Shown here in pieces: positions 1 through 21,356 of a stretch of 64,000 nucleotides of DNA. Origin of the DNA: Chrysomallon squamiferum (taxonomy: Eukaryota > Mollusca > Gastropoda > Neomphalida > Peltospiridae). The first letter of the stretch is position 1; the number at the start of each line of letters is the position of its first letter. The stretch covers positions 24,699,930-24,763,929 of the forward strand of contig CM022672.1 of the NCBI GenBank assembly GCA_012295275.1. Reading direction: 5' to 3'. A program made the position numbers and the translations under genes. Below the pieces are notes generated by a model. The model did no database searches. It saw only the letters and a list, made by a program, of their open reading frames with translations, and was not told the origin of the DNA.

Positions 1-2181
1 TTATATTCAGACAAGATTGTGCTTTCGCTACTTAAGGTTAGCCTGAAACAGAAAATAGACATTGTGTCTGACATCCATACAGCACAATGGAAATGCATGA
101 AGGTCATGTTTTTTGTTTGTTACTAATTATATCAATCTCTTACTTCACAGAAGCAGTTAACACTTCATCTTGTTAAACTTGATTGAACAATGGCTCATCT
201 AAGCCCCCCCATCTCTTTTACTACAAGTCACTTTGTTTACTGATCTTGTTTTTATTTTATTAAATGCATGTGAATAAAGCTGTTACACATCTAGCAACAT
301 CAACAATACTGGAATATTATTTTAGAAAAATAAAAAAAAAAAAAAAAATAAAAATAAATAAATAAATAAACCCTGCTGTGAAATATATTTTTATTTGTAA
401 AAATAATAATAATACAAATACACAATAAAAATTGTTATTAATGGAAAGCAAAATGTAGGTAAATAATTGCTTGTGATATTTTTATTAGCGATGAACAGAC
501 ATAATTTGTATCAAGCAACTGATAAAACATTTATAACAACAGCAGTTAGAATAGCTAGGTTCTTATAAACTCTCATTTTATAATTCTAAAATTTGATGTT
601 TATATTTAAACAGAAAACTTTGAGAACAGTTTAGTAATAAATTATCTTCTTTGAAGTTCTTTTATCAGTAATTTTCAAACTGAACTATATTTCTGTTGAT
701 AATGAATAACATTTTGATAAATTTATCAAATTTTGGCATAAAATTTTCTTTAGGTTTACCTTTGTTAATCCTATTATTATTAGCCAACAGTAATCATATA
801 TAATAGTAACAATAGTTTTGTTTTTGTTTTGTACCCTAAAGTAAACCTGATTATTTATTTATGTCAAGAAAATTGTGTAAACAAGATGTATACATTAAAG
901 AATGCCATTGACTGGACACAGAAAGTGAAGAAATAAAAAAACCCCAGAAAATGTCAAATTATAAAAATGACATAACTCACCATTGTAAAAGAAAATGTTC
1001 TGAAGTAGAAACAATTAACTACGAAATCACAAATGCATTCTTTAAATGAAAACTGTTTCAGATAGCACTAAATCATTTTAATTTAAATGTATAAAAGCAC
1101 TTGTATTTTTAATAAATTTTAATTTGAGCAAAAAAAAAAAAAAATCTGAAATAAGACATAACCAACAGCAACATCATTTTTGTTGTCCAAATAACTGTAA
1201 AAGTCTTCCTCAAAATATAAATTTATTTATTTCAAAAATAAAATAGTTAGCCTCTTAAAAATAGAATTAGTACACCATTTAAAAAAAAAACCTTCTAAAA
1301 ACCCCATTGAAATGAGTAATTTGCTAAAGCTGTGCTAAATCAGTTTCATTTGGTGAATTAAAAGGATTAATATAACATTTTAGTTGATTTGCATGTTGTT
1401 TGTTATATTGACAAAAGCAGTCTCTAAATATCAATCTCTGAATCTAGAATAATACAGTTTTGATAATACTCTGCTTTTTGTGCACTTGTTAGGTACTATA
1501 ATGAATAAAATCTGATGGTTTATGAAAGAAAAACCTAAATATACCCAGAATGAAAATGATTTAAACAGTTTGACTTACTGAAAGACATCGAGTGAGATTT
1601 AAAATGATTTATTTGCAAAAAATGTAGCTAAATCTTAAAATCACATTATAAAAATATAAACAGTATTTTCTGGCAGGTATAGTGAGTGGGTCAGTGCTGA
1701 AAAGCATTACAACTTCCTATCCAAACATTACCTTTCACTAAATACTGTCAGTGTTAATGTTGAGAAAACAATGAAAAAAGAACAGAATCCAAAGTGAACA
1801 GATGCTTGTAAAAATTTCAGTTTTCAGGTAACTGAAGCCTTACAAAAATTCTAGTAATACAGTCTTATAAATTAAATTTGAAGCTTGATACTATACAAAA
1901 AAATTTGATTGTCAAAAATTTGAGAAAGTAAAAAGCTAGTCACATGAATGAATCTATTGCGATCTTGATCATTAAAATGTAGATTAATAATATCATTTTT
2001 TTAAATTACTGAATATAATAGATCACAGACAGGCATGACCAGCACAAACCAAATGGGTTAAATATTTTATAATTCTTTAAAACATTCACACAATCACACA
2101 CAGAAAATTTATCTACGACTATTCTTAGGCAACTGGACTGTCAGAAGGCAGTATGGAGATTCATGTAGATACTGAACAATG
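1..2181. other. 3' flank and probable 3' UTR of ALAD; no other gene seen
   Basis: No coding potential was recognised on either strand. The stretch is AT-rich with short poly(A) runs (for example around 331-349, 1130-1143 and 2251-2272). The part next to the ALAD stop codon is probably its 3' UTR. The nearest minus-strand AATAAA after the stop reads as TTTATT at 1608-1613, about 570 nt downstream, which is a candidate poly(A) signal only. Confidence 0.4.
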
Positions 2182-6992
<4,811 letters not shown>

Positions 6993-7110
6993 TCTGATAA
7001 CTTCAGACCGGATGTCGAACTCAACCAGTCACGTGGCATGATTTCTGCCATGTCACCTTATTGATACTAAGGTCACCAGGCCTCATAGGTATTCACCCAT
7101 AAAAATTAAC
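6993..7110 (-). promoter_or_regulatory. Probable ALAD 5' UTR and promoter-proximal region
   Basis: This short, GC-richer, non-repetitive stretch lies directly upstream of the ALAD start. It contains a palindromic E-box CACGTG at 7030-7035 and an AGGTCA half-site near 7069-7074. No TATA box is obvious. The sequence before the ATG (ATCAG just ahead of AATGG) could be an acceptor, but it lacks a convincing pyrimidine tract. Its role is inferred from position only. Confidence 0.35.
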
Positions 7111-7183
7111 TGGGAAATACGAAAGAAAAAAAATCATCTATTTTAAATTGCTTTCTTTTCGTTCTTTTACTGCTATATTTAAA

Positions 7184-7220
<37 letters not shown>

Positions 7221-7735
7221 TAATTAGCTTACCCCCACACACACTTGTACACAAACATACATACATATCTGAAATTATATTATTAGATTTAAAAAATTTA
7301 TTTTGTGACTAAAAATTATTTTAAAAAATAAATAGAAATCTTATTTTAGGCAAATCATATTGGTTTCTTTAAACACATATTTTCTCTGGATACCATAAAA
7401 TAAGGAATGGAATTAAAACTTAAAGTAACTTGAAACAATAATCTTGGCCTTATTATAGACGCTAATTAAAACATTTTCTTTTATCGTGATGGAATTTAAA
7501 TTGTTTGCTGTATTTTCTTTGTTGAATCTACATAATATTTTAAATGCGTACAAACTGATTCCATAATATTCACGCATTATTCTTCTTTTGTTTTTTAAAA
7601 TTGATTTTTTTAAATGTTACCATTGTAATATGGGCTCAAATAGATAAATAAATAATAGTTTAAAAAAAACATATATATATATATATATCAATACATAAAT
7701 AAAACTCATCATAAGCAATCAAAAGCGACAACAAC
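7111..7735. other. Intergenic, AT-rich, with (AT)n at 7186-7218
   Basis: This lies between the ALAD upstream region and the 3' end of the next minus-strand gene. It holds an AT dinucleotide tract (7186-7218) and a shorter one near 7672-7688. No gene or RNA was recognised. Confidence 0.5.
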
Positions 7736-7741
7736 TTTATT
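7736..7741 (-). terminator. Candidate poly(A) signal of the minus-strand ShKT/LU gene
   Basis: AATAAA on the minus strand, 8 nt beyond the TAA stop at 7749-7751. It is very close to the stop, so the 3' UTR would be short. No supporting GU-rich element is clear. Confidence 0.35.
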
Positions 7742-7748
7742 ATACAGT

Positions 7749-7944
7749 TTAAATTTGTGTGTACAGTGATTCTGACCTAGGTACGACATGTTTGTTACAC
7801 AGTGATGTAATACAGCAATATGTACATTCAAAAGGTTGTTTGGCAGGAAAATTCAAATTCAGATTCATGCAAAATGTATTCATGGCACTTCCTTTTAACC
7901 AGCGATCTTTACAAAGATTTTCATCAGCACACCTGTAATAAGTA

Positions 7945-7999
<55 letters not shown>

Positions 8000-8065
8000 G
8001 TATATATATAAAGCAAAAAAAAAAAAAAAAATTAAAGATTTAATTCTATTTTATAATAAAAATAA

Positions 8066-8123
<58 letters not shown>

Positions 8124-8325
8124 GCAAAAGCCCTCAACAAAGAAGGAAAGAAAAATAACAAGCCATTATTTTACCGTTTTGTTAGTGTTGGGATGTTGTG
8201 TTTATCCTGACCAACAATGTTCATACAAAATGGAGCATGCGCAGGACATTTATGCTCAGCTTCAATGCCCATGTTGCAGTATGGATCTTCACATGTCCTG
8301 CAGGTTACTGCAATATTGAATGGCC

Positions 8326-8360
<35 letters not shown>

Positions 8361-9168
8361 ATAAAATGAAAGCAACAATATTAAAAAATTAATAAGTATA
8401 TGTGTGTGCGAAAAATAAAATGAAACAAAAAAATTGAATTAGAAACATTGGTTAAATGATTCATTAACGAAATAATTATCATCTGTAATATTACGTCTGC
8501 AATTTGCTCACTGAAATTTAGACCTGGAGTGTCTGTTTTTTCTTACAGTAGATTATGTGCATATTGTTGTTGAAACTGATGACAATCCACTTGCGGCAGA
8601 TGTTAAAGTCGATCCATTTATTATTGCTATTGAAAATGATTCTGTTGTACCTGCTCCTGAAGATGATCCAGTAGTAAGTGCTGTTGAATATATTCCACTA
8701 GTAACTGCTGTTGAAAATGATCCATTTGTGTTTATTGTTGAGAATGGTTCAGTTGTAGCTTGTGTTGAAGACGATTCATTTGGGACTGCTGTTGAAAGTG
8801 TGTATGATGTTGAAATTGTTGATTCAGTTGTCACTGAAGCTAAACAAGAGGATTAATATTATTGCACAGAACTAAATATTAATTCGAACACATAAGGACA
8901 CACATCATTTACCATTTTCGTAGAGTCATTTATATAAAATATATATATATATTTTTTTTCGACAAATAATAATTTCTTCCGATGCTTCTTGGCATGCACA
9001 CATGAAAAACATTCAAACAGTAACAAATTATGAACATTTTAAATAATTACAATAGAATCGTATTATGAATCTTTTAGTTCCAGCTTTAATTAATTTTAAA
9101 CACCCCAAAATTCCTAAAATTATCACAAAGGGATAGATATTTATGAAAAACCGAATAACATAAGCAAA

Positions 9169-9217
<49 letters not shown>

Positions 9218-10911
9218 GAAAGAACAGAAAATATATAAATATGTTTGTTAAAACAGTTATGGATTCTATAATTTCTTATACAGGCTCGCTGTTCTACATG
9301 TGCAATAGACGTATTGATTTGTTATCTAACTGCGCAGTTGTTATACACACTTTTATCACAGATTCCACAAGCGACTGGACACAGTATTTTAATCAGGTGG
9401 TTTGTCTGGCAGTATAAAGTGTTGGTAAAATTCTTACAGCTTTTCGATTCATCAATGCACTGAGGCTTCGGAACTAAAATGATAAAACTAATTGTTAATA
9501 TAAATAACAAAAAAAAAAGAATAATACAAGTCAATTAAAATTAAAATGTTTATAACATAAAAAGTAAAAAAGCTACAAAAAAAAAAAAATCAAAACAAAA
9601 AAAAAAACAACAACAACAAAACAATTATAAAATGAGAAATGACGTAATAGCTATATATATATATATATATTACTAGTTATAAACTAAGAAATATATTTTT
9701 TTTAGCATATTAGAACTAAAATCGTAAATATCATTTGTTTTTAAAAGTAATGTATATGAATAAATTCATTTACTATTTGTTACCTTCTAATAGTTTTAAA
9801 ACATAACTGTTAGCTGTATAAATGTTATTCATTTTAATTAATTTTATTAGGATCTTGAAACTCACGATGATAGCATGAATTACATGCTTTAGGACACAAT
9901 TTTCGGACAAGATGAAAATTTTCACAATAATGACTTATGTTGTGCAAATCTTCACAAGTTGGATCGAGGTTTATACACAATTTACTTGCTGCTGACGAAA
10001 GAAATATTATATAATATATATATTTTTAAAAATAACCACAAAAACTGTTTCTCTCCAAAACCGAGAAGAAGATCTGTGAGAACACACATCAGCAACCTTG
10101 CCAGTTTACTAATTTAAGATTTTTCATTTGTTTTTGTGTGAGTTGACGTGTGTGTTAATAAAATATCAACATATTTTGCTATTGTTTCAAAGCAGAAGGG
10201 GACTTAAGAATGCTGAAAGTAAAACATTTCAAAAACATTAAAATAATTAACTTAAATTTCTAAATATACTTGATATTTTATATATGGGTTTTAGAAGCAG
10301 ACTTAAGGGAAAAAGAACTTCAGTATAGAACAAGTACCTCTGAATTTTGGTTTTTCGTTTGTTGACCTTTCGTCATCTGGAAATAAAAAAATAAAAAAAA
10401 TAAAATAAAATAAATAACAGAGACAAAATTTACTTTAAAATATCATTTGGTTATTCCATGTCGAAACATATTTTGTAATATTTTAATATTTAAAATACTA
10501 ATGAGTAAACAGCAATATATTAATTAAGAGCTGGAAATCTTCTCTCTATATAAACAGGTTGAAAACAAAACTGATATTTTAGTACCTGGACATAATTTAC
10601 AGTATTGTGGACACTTTTTAACACTCTCCACAGGATCACGACAGATAGCAAAGGTTTCGTCTGCTCCAGCACAGTCCACTGTAGACGAATCCAGACACAG
10701 TGGAGTCAGCGAACACGTAACTCGAAATATCAAGAAAACTGTGATATTCAAACATATTAAAACGTATATTGTATTAGAGGAGAGAAAAAAGTATAATCTG
10801 GTACGTAACGGAATACGAACGATAGTTAGAGTTAATATTTAGTTTTAGAAAACGACAGACAAAAAGAAAATGTTCGGAATTACCTGTTAAAGTAACCAGT
10901 AGATTAAACAT
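7749..10911 (-). CDS. Secreted ShKT-repeat protein with Thr/Ser-rich linker and C-terminal Ly6/uPAR-like domain, eight exons
   Basis: Predicted secreted protein of 324 residues; function unknown. Exons: 10911-10884, 10738-10586, 10376-10338, 9991-9866, 9473-9351, 8839-8651, 8307-8175, 7932-7749 (975 nt, one open frame). Residues 1-20 form a signal peptide (MFNLLVTLTVFLIFRVT). Three ShKT modules have the pattern C-x6/7-C-x8/9-C-x9-C-x3-C-x2-C: Cys24-59, Cys79-113 and Cys121-154. Residues 157-219 are Thr/Ser/Gly-rich and mucin-like. Residues about 220-310 resemble an LU (three-finger) domain: TCRTC start, FCMNIVG, and a CCITSLCN end. There is no hydrophobic GPI tail. Introns 1-6 are phase 1 and the last is phase 2. 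The 9351 donor and the 8651 donor were chosen on frame and paralogue match. The gene at 12996-18476 is a diverged paralogue on the other strand. ShKT and LU folds occur both in venom peptides and in many non-toxic secreted proteins; nothing here shows toxicity. Confidence 0.82.
7945..8121. repeat. Two (AAT)n arrays in the last intron of the minus-strand ShKT/LU gene
   Basis: Trinucleotide arrays at 7945-7999 and 8066-8121 occupy much of the 242-bp intron between the two LU exons. They are separated by a poly(A) tract. Confidence 0.9.
9173..9215. repeat. (AC)n microsatellite, intronic
   Basis: A dinucleotide tract of about 43 bp in the intron between the third ShKT exon and the Thr/Ser exon of the minus-strand gene. 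Confidence 0.95.
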
Positions 10912-12127
10912 GTTGTCCCCAGCTCTGGATTTTTGTAGAATCTTGAGTAGTTCTGTGAAAAAGATATATATATATATATATAATTATATAATTATATATT
11001 TTAGCCATTAACTGAAAACTAACTTTAAGATTCCGTATAATTATTTGTAAGAATCTGCCAGTGCAGATATTTTTTTATCTGATACTTATCTTTACATTTT
11101 ATATCTACTATAAAGTACAAATACATTTGATTTATTTGTTACATTGCATTATACCAAAACCTGGTCACAAATGAAGAAAGAAAGTTTATTTCTCAAATGG
11201 TGACGTATTTTGTATTATTATAGATTATTAGGATCAGTCAAGTCTTATAGCACGCACAGAAAACTAGTCACTTTTAAAAAATATCTAAACTTGTCAGTTA
11301 GTAGCTATATATATATTAATTTAATACTTTCCCATGAACCCTGAATATCTTTCATATCTCGATTCGAGTGGCATCTAGGTCAGCTGACAAAGCAATGCAG
11401 ATTAACAAGAGCCATAGTTTAGTTTATCATCGGTAGATATGAATTACTTTTTTGTACATAAATTAATGCCAAGAAAAGTTTGACCAAAATGTGCCATCGC
11501 ATACCGTAAAATTAAGTTTTAATTATTATCTCGTCTTTACTTTAGACAAAAAAAAAAAAAAAAAAACAACTAATAAGTATTTGAAAAATGATATATACTG
11601 GTAAAATGCATTTATTAATCTGAACAGAAACTTCAGACCCGTATACGAAATGATAATGAAAAGAAAGTAATTACATAAAATAAACTCACATTCAGACTGG
11701 GTTAGTATACAAACTTTTACAGCCGCCTGAAGATTGCATGGGAAATTAACACATGTTAAACCGTTCTCATGATGTAATCAGAACTATTTCAACGCAGACT
11801 CTAGGATAAATATACAATGGGAGAAAAATTCTTATCTTAATAATACACTGATCGTATAAAATTTATAAAATTTATTGTTTTATCCATTTTTTATTACTGC
11901 AAAACCTCTTAAAGATTTTTCGGTACAGACACATTAAAATAAGAAGATGAAGAAGAAGAAGAACATCAACAACAACAAACAAAAACAGCAAGAAGAAGAA
12001 ACCTTCAAGCAAACTCATAATTCTGTGATAAGAAATAACGTTTCAAAATTTTATTAGTCTATGTTTAGAAACATATAATTTATTGCCGTATATTTAAAAA
12101 ATGTTTTATTTATGATGTTCTTTTATT

Positions 12128-12168
<41 letters not shown>

Positions 12169-12995
12169 GTTTACTGAAATTAGAACTTATCTGTAGAACA
12201 TGAAAATAGGTATCTCCACATTTTTCTTTCGGAAATGAAGGAAAACGTTCTTGGCGTTTTGGCGTTGTTAAATTTCGTGCTGGCTTAAAACTTTCTCAGC
12301 TGATTGCTGAATCTTCGGAACTTACTGTTCACTATCGTATCTGCTACTGTGATATTTGTTTTGAAGATTATTTCGTGATAATGAACTGTATTAAAAAGAT
12401 TAACTGTTCTATGGTCAGCTGTACACATGGTTTATTTCACATGGCCAATGTAACCCAGTTCCTTTTGAAAACAGACATTTTGAATCTGATACAACTATAT
12501 GATTTTGTAAGTATGTGTTTCTTTTGTTGTTCATTTTCCAGCTTTAAGACGAATATATATATATTTTTTTAAACAACTATTTACTTAGATATTTACAAAA
12601 TAACGCCTAAAAATTAGAAACTTGATAATTCATTCATGAATTTATATCATATAATTAAAAACTGGTAGGGAAAACGTTTTCATTTTTGTCTTTAAAATAT
12701 TCAGCAATCATACTACTATGACCACTACCATAATTGCAACCATTCCATCATCAACATCATCACCATCATTAATAAATAACAACAACAACAACAACAACAG
12801 TAATAGTAATAATTATGAAGATGATGATGATAATGATGGTGATAATTCAGCATAAACAATCCAAGAATTTACTTATAATGTTTATGACATGGAATAAAAG
12901 AAGTTGTGAAATTTTAATATTATGATACGTCGATTTCAGCTGCTGTTCTAAGACACACGCTGATACTGAAGTGGAACAATTGGTCAAAACCAGTA
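10912..12995. promoter_or_regulatory. Shared head-to-head intergenic region between the two ShKT/LU paralogues
   Basis: About 2.1 kb separates the two divergent start codons, so both promoters should lie here unless upstream non-coding exons exist further away. Contents: an (AT)n tract at about 10969-10996, poly(A) at 11549-11566, a GAA-rich patch near 11945-12000, a poly(T) run at 12129-12159, and a non-repetitive, moderately GC-richer patch at about 12180-12560. No coding exon was recognised. No specific promoter motif could be fixed. Confidence 0.35.
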
Positions 12996-18476
<5,481 letters not shown>

Positions 18477-18596
18477 CGTTGATTTCAGTATGACAGTAAA
18501 ACAGAATTAATTAGTTTTCATTTGTTTTCTTATTGTGATTAATAGCCGTGAATTTCTTATATGCATACGTTCAAAAGGCATACAGTAACAGTACAG

Positions 18597-18602
18597 AATA
18601 AA
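18597..18602 (+). terminator. Candidate poly(A) signal of the plus-strand ShKT/LU gene
   Basis: AATAAA about 121 nt after the TAA stop at 18474-18476, at a normal distance for a short 3' UTR. Confidence 0.5.
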
Positions 18603-18779
18603 ATAATTAAAATGTTTTAAGATATTTGAACATTTGTTTAACATTTCAAAATATGTTAGTGTTAGTAGTTTCTCTTTGTCGATATTTATCTGGTTTTATA
18701 AAAATGATGTTTATGATAAAGCTACTGTCAACACTGCAGTGCTCACGTTTGTTCATTACCGTCAAGTAATATTTTTATA

Positions 18780-18925
18780 AACCTTCCCATAGAAAGCAAA
18801 ACTCATACTACATCCTTTTGTTGGCAGTGCCTGGAATGGGAAATAATCGAACAGGTTCACTAACTAGAATCGATCTTATGACACATGCCTCAGGTCAAGT
18901 CTACAACCCAACTTATAAATAAACA
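18780..18925 (-). mobile_element. Decayed SINE-like fragment
   Basis: The stretch carrying CTGGAATGGGAAATAATCGA and, downstream, GAATCGATCTTATGAC resembles the tail of a widespread gastropod short interspersed repeat (recalled form: ctggaacgagaaatagccc followed by a gatcgatccc block). On the minus strand GATCGATTC fits the tRNA/SINE B-box consensus. It is degenerate and without clear ends. It is followed by A-rich tracts at 18947-18967 and 18975-18995. Confidence 0.4.
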
Positions 18926-20400
18926 TTCAAACAAGCAAATAAATCCAAAAAAAAAAAAAAAAAAAAACAACAAAAAAAAAAAAAAAAAAAAAAAACAACA
19001 ACAACAACAGATAAATAAATATATAAATAAATAATGATAGATAAAATGAACAAATGAAAGAAAGCAATGTTAGAGAATCATGTATACAAACCAGAAAATA
19101 TTAATGCAATGCAAATATAAGAAATGCGATGCACAAATGGTTGTCATGGTAACAGCCGGGGGGGGGAGAGAAACAACGCGGTTATACATATTGTGTTTGC
19201 CCTGCAGCTATTCTGTGTCATACATAAGAGAGTTTGATCACTTTGGTTGAAAATTATGAAATGTGTCTAAACAGACACAACTATTTATAATAACGTATTT
19301 TCGGGTTATTAATAATTATATAGCGATGGTGACAGCTGAAACAAAACCTGATGAAATCGTTTACTGAATCGGATCCACTTTCCGGCTCGTACCTTTACGT
19401 TTATTTGTTTTCTTATATTTAATAACTTTTCTGCTGCAGTCGGAACTGTACGTATCCTGGGACTCATCTCTGTTATTAAATTACACACGTTTTATATTCA
19501 CATTAAAGAATAATTCACTAAGATGGGACTAACCTCACTATTTCACAGCCCCTTTTATGAAACAGTGGATCCACCCCGGATTTACTACAAAAACGAAACG
19601 AAACCTTTGAACGTTTTTACAAGTTAAAGGATTATCTGCCGAGTTCGTTTAAAAGGAAATAACTTTCGTTTTTGACTTCCAAGAAATGTTAAACATTACT
19701 AACCGGTATTTCCTTTTCAGGTCAGAGTGACAAACTTACCTCTATATAATAAAACTCTACAATCTATTCGAAACCACCAATGCATTAGTGAAACCAAAAA
19801 AAAAAAAAAAAAATCCGGATATACGTGCAGTATGTTTATTAAATAAGGCAAATAAATGCCTGGAAGTTAAACACCATTACGATCTCACAGCTGTGACAAC
19901 TGGATTAATATTACACCTACATATCTAGAATATCTAAAATATATTTAGCGCAAGCAAAATTTGCTTTGTAAAGAGATATTTCTAAATGAGGCCACTGTTG
20001 TGAAACGCGACTCTTCTTCCCTTCGTATTATCGTTTTCGTACTGACTGGGTTAAGCTGGTTTGTTACTACAGATCGTGTCTAGACGAGCTTGGAGTTTTA
20101 TTCCCGCGAAAGCGTATACGTGAATATTTGTTTCTAACAGCACGAAGTCAAGTGATCAGTAAGTACATTTAATTTCTATGCGGATGTGAAATGAACAACT
20201 ACATCAACGTTAGCACAGATGTAAGAAAGAACATCTTTATAATTGGTTGAAATGTGTTAGATAAATACAGTAACTGTGTCGGTCGATCTTTCAACGCAAC
20301 GTTTACTGGTGACCAGTAGTGTCAGAGGTCAGCACGTGACCTGTTTGTAATGGAATATCTGCCGTACTGAACTGCAGTGGTTTTCTGAACGTTTATAGAC
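18926..20400. other. Intergenic between the ShKT/LU gene and the lectin gene; possible 5' non-coding exon of the lectin
   Basis: Contains A-rich tracts, a G-run near 19159-19165 and a non-repetitive stretch from about 19200 to 20400. A strong donor-like GTAAGTAC begins at 20159, after a GC-richer patch (about 20030-20158). This could be the end of an untranslated first exon for the lectin gene. No convincing matching acceptor was found near 20430, so this is only a suggestion. No coding exon was recognised. Confidence 0.3.
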
Positions 20401-20412
20401 CTATATATAATC
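20401..20412 (+). promoter_or_regulatory. TATA-like box ahead of the lectin gene
   Basis: CTATATATAATC lies about 45-50 bp upstream of the ATG at 20454. If used, the leader would be only about 20 nt and almost entirely the poly(A) run at 20430-20452. Confidence 0.35.
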
Positions 20413-20453
20413 TTTTTAAATTATAACAAACAAAAAAAAAAAAAAAAAAAAAA

Positions 20454-21356
20454 ATGGGACAGCAACTATCTACTGTAAATGATAATAGCGACAACCAGTA
20501 TATCAGCCCTCCTGGAATGATTCGCCACTTGAACGGGAAATCTTACATTCATCCTTATGGTGGATCATCAAATCCGAGTAATTATACAAAACTGATTGCA
20601 CATGCTGGATTTCATGAGAATGTTCAGTTTCGTTTTGTACAAGTTGTCGGTCACTGGGGTTACATCGAACATGTCAGCAGCGGCAAGTTCCTCCACCCAA
20701 AAGGTGGGAGCAAAAATCCTGAAAATGGAACTCCCGTAATTCTTCACAGCGGTAACCACGGAGGGTGCCTGTTTACATACGACGACGACTACAACGTTAT
20801 CCAGCACAGAGGAGGATTATACCTTCATCCGGAAGGAGGCAGCAACGATCCCAGTGACAACGTGACGTTACTTCTTCACCACGGCGTCCACGACGGAGTG
20901 AAATGGTTTCCGGTTAGTGTGGTTGAGCTGCCCGCAGAAGTGTATCCAGTACCGGAAGTGACAGGCCAGTGGTTTCCCGTGAAACGGACGAAAACCGACG
21001 ACGAAAACGAATCATCAAAACTGAAGATAAGTATAGGGAGGAAAAAAACAATGTGCACGACATTTCGACACTCCTGGATGATTTCATCCGTGGCTTTAAA
21101 CCGAATATCCAGTTTCATTGAAAACGACAACAAGGAATACGCAGAACTGATGCAGAAAACAGACCAAAGCGCTTTCGAAGATCCACGAGAATTTGACGCG
21201 GAAGCCGGAAGTGACATTGTAATATGGCAGTGGGTTTGGAGTATTAGTCAGTGGGGAGATGGGTGGGACTTCAAAACTAACATCATTACCCACTCAGACC
21301 GTGAAGATAACTGCCCATCACTCACTTCCCCACCCATTTTACTATCCCTTGTATAG
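20454..21356 (+). CDS. MytiLec-like beta-trefoil lectin with N-myristoylation-type start, single exon
   Basis: Open frame of 300 residues without introns. Residues about 28-155 hold three tandem repeats typical of the mussel MytiLec lectins (R-type-like beta-trefoil, galactose binding): HPYGGSSNP at 33-41, HPKGGSKNP at 81-89 and HPEGGSNDP at 125-133. Each is followed by a histidine pair at 50/54, 98/102 and 142/146. In MytiLec the latter motif is HxDxH; here all three read HxGxH. There is no signal peptide. The start MGQQLS fits the MGxxxS/T myristoylation signal, so the protein may sit on the inner face of a membrane. Residues 156-200 are a charged linker. Residues about 200-300 form an unrecognised domain with a Trp cluster (IWQWVWSISQWGDGW). 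Some MytiLecs carry an aerolysin-like C-terminal domain, but I cannot show that for this one. Lectin identity is confident; ligand and role are not. Confidence 0.85.
   Translation: MGQQLSTVNDNSDNQYISPPGMIRHLNGKSYIHPYGGSSNPSNYTKLIAHAGFHENVQFRFVQVVGHWGYIEHVSSGKFLHPKGGSKNPENGTPVILHSGNHGGCLFTYDDDYNVIQHRGGLYLHPEGGSNDPSDNVTLLLHHGVHDGVKWFPVSVVELPAEVYPVPEVTGQWFPVKRTKTDDENESSKLKISIGRKKTMCTTFRHSWMISSVALNRISSFIENDNKEYAELMQKTDQSAFEDPREFDAEAGSDIVIWQWVWSISQWGDGWDFKTNIITHSDREDNCPSLTSPPILLSLV

Noticed and set aside
8521-8556. Donor-like ACTGTAAG after the Thr/Ser exon of the minus-strand ShKT/LU gene
   Set aside because: The frame reaches TAA before this donor. The donor at 8650 keeps phase 1 and gives a whole number of codons, so it was preferred.
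8557-8856. Plus-strand open frame of 99 codons, acidic and Val-rich
   Set aside because: It is the antisense shadow of the Thr/Ser-rich exon of the minus-strand ShKT/LU gene, which has consistent splice sites and frame.
20568-21293. Three minus-strand frames opposite the lectin gene
   Set aside because: Antisense shadows; they lack family resemblance, while the plus frame is a clear lectin.
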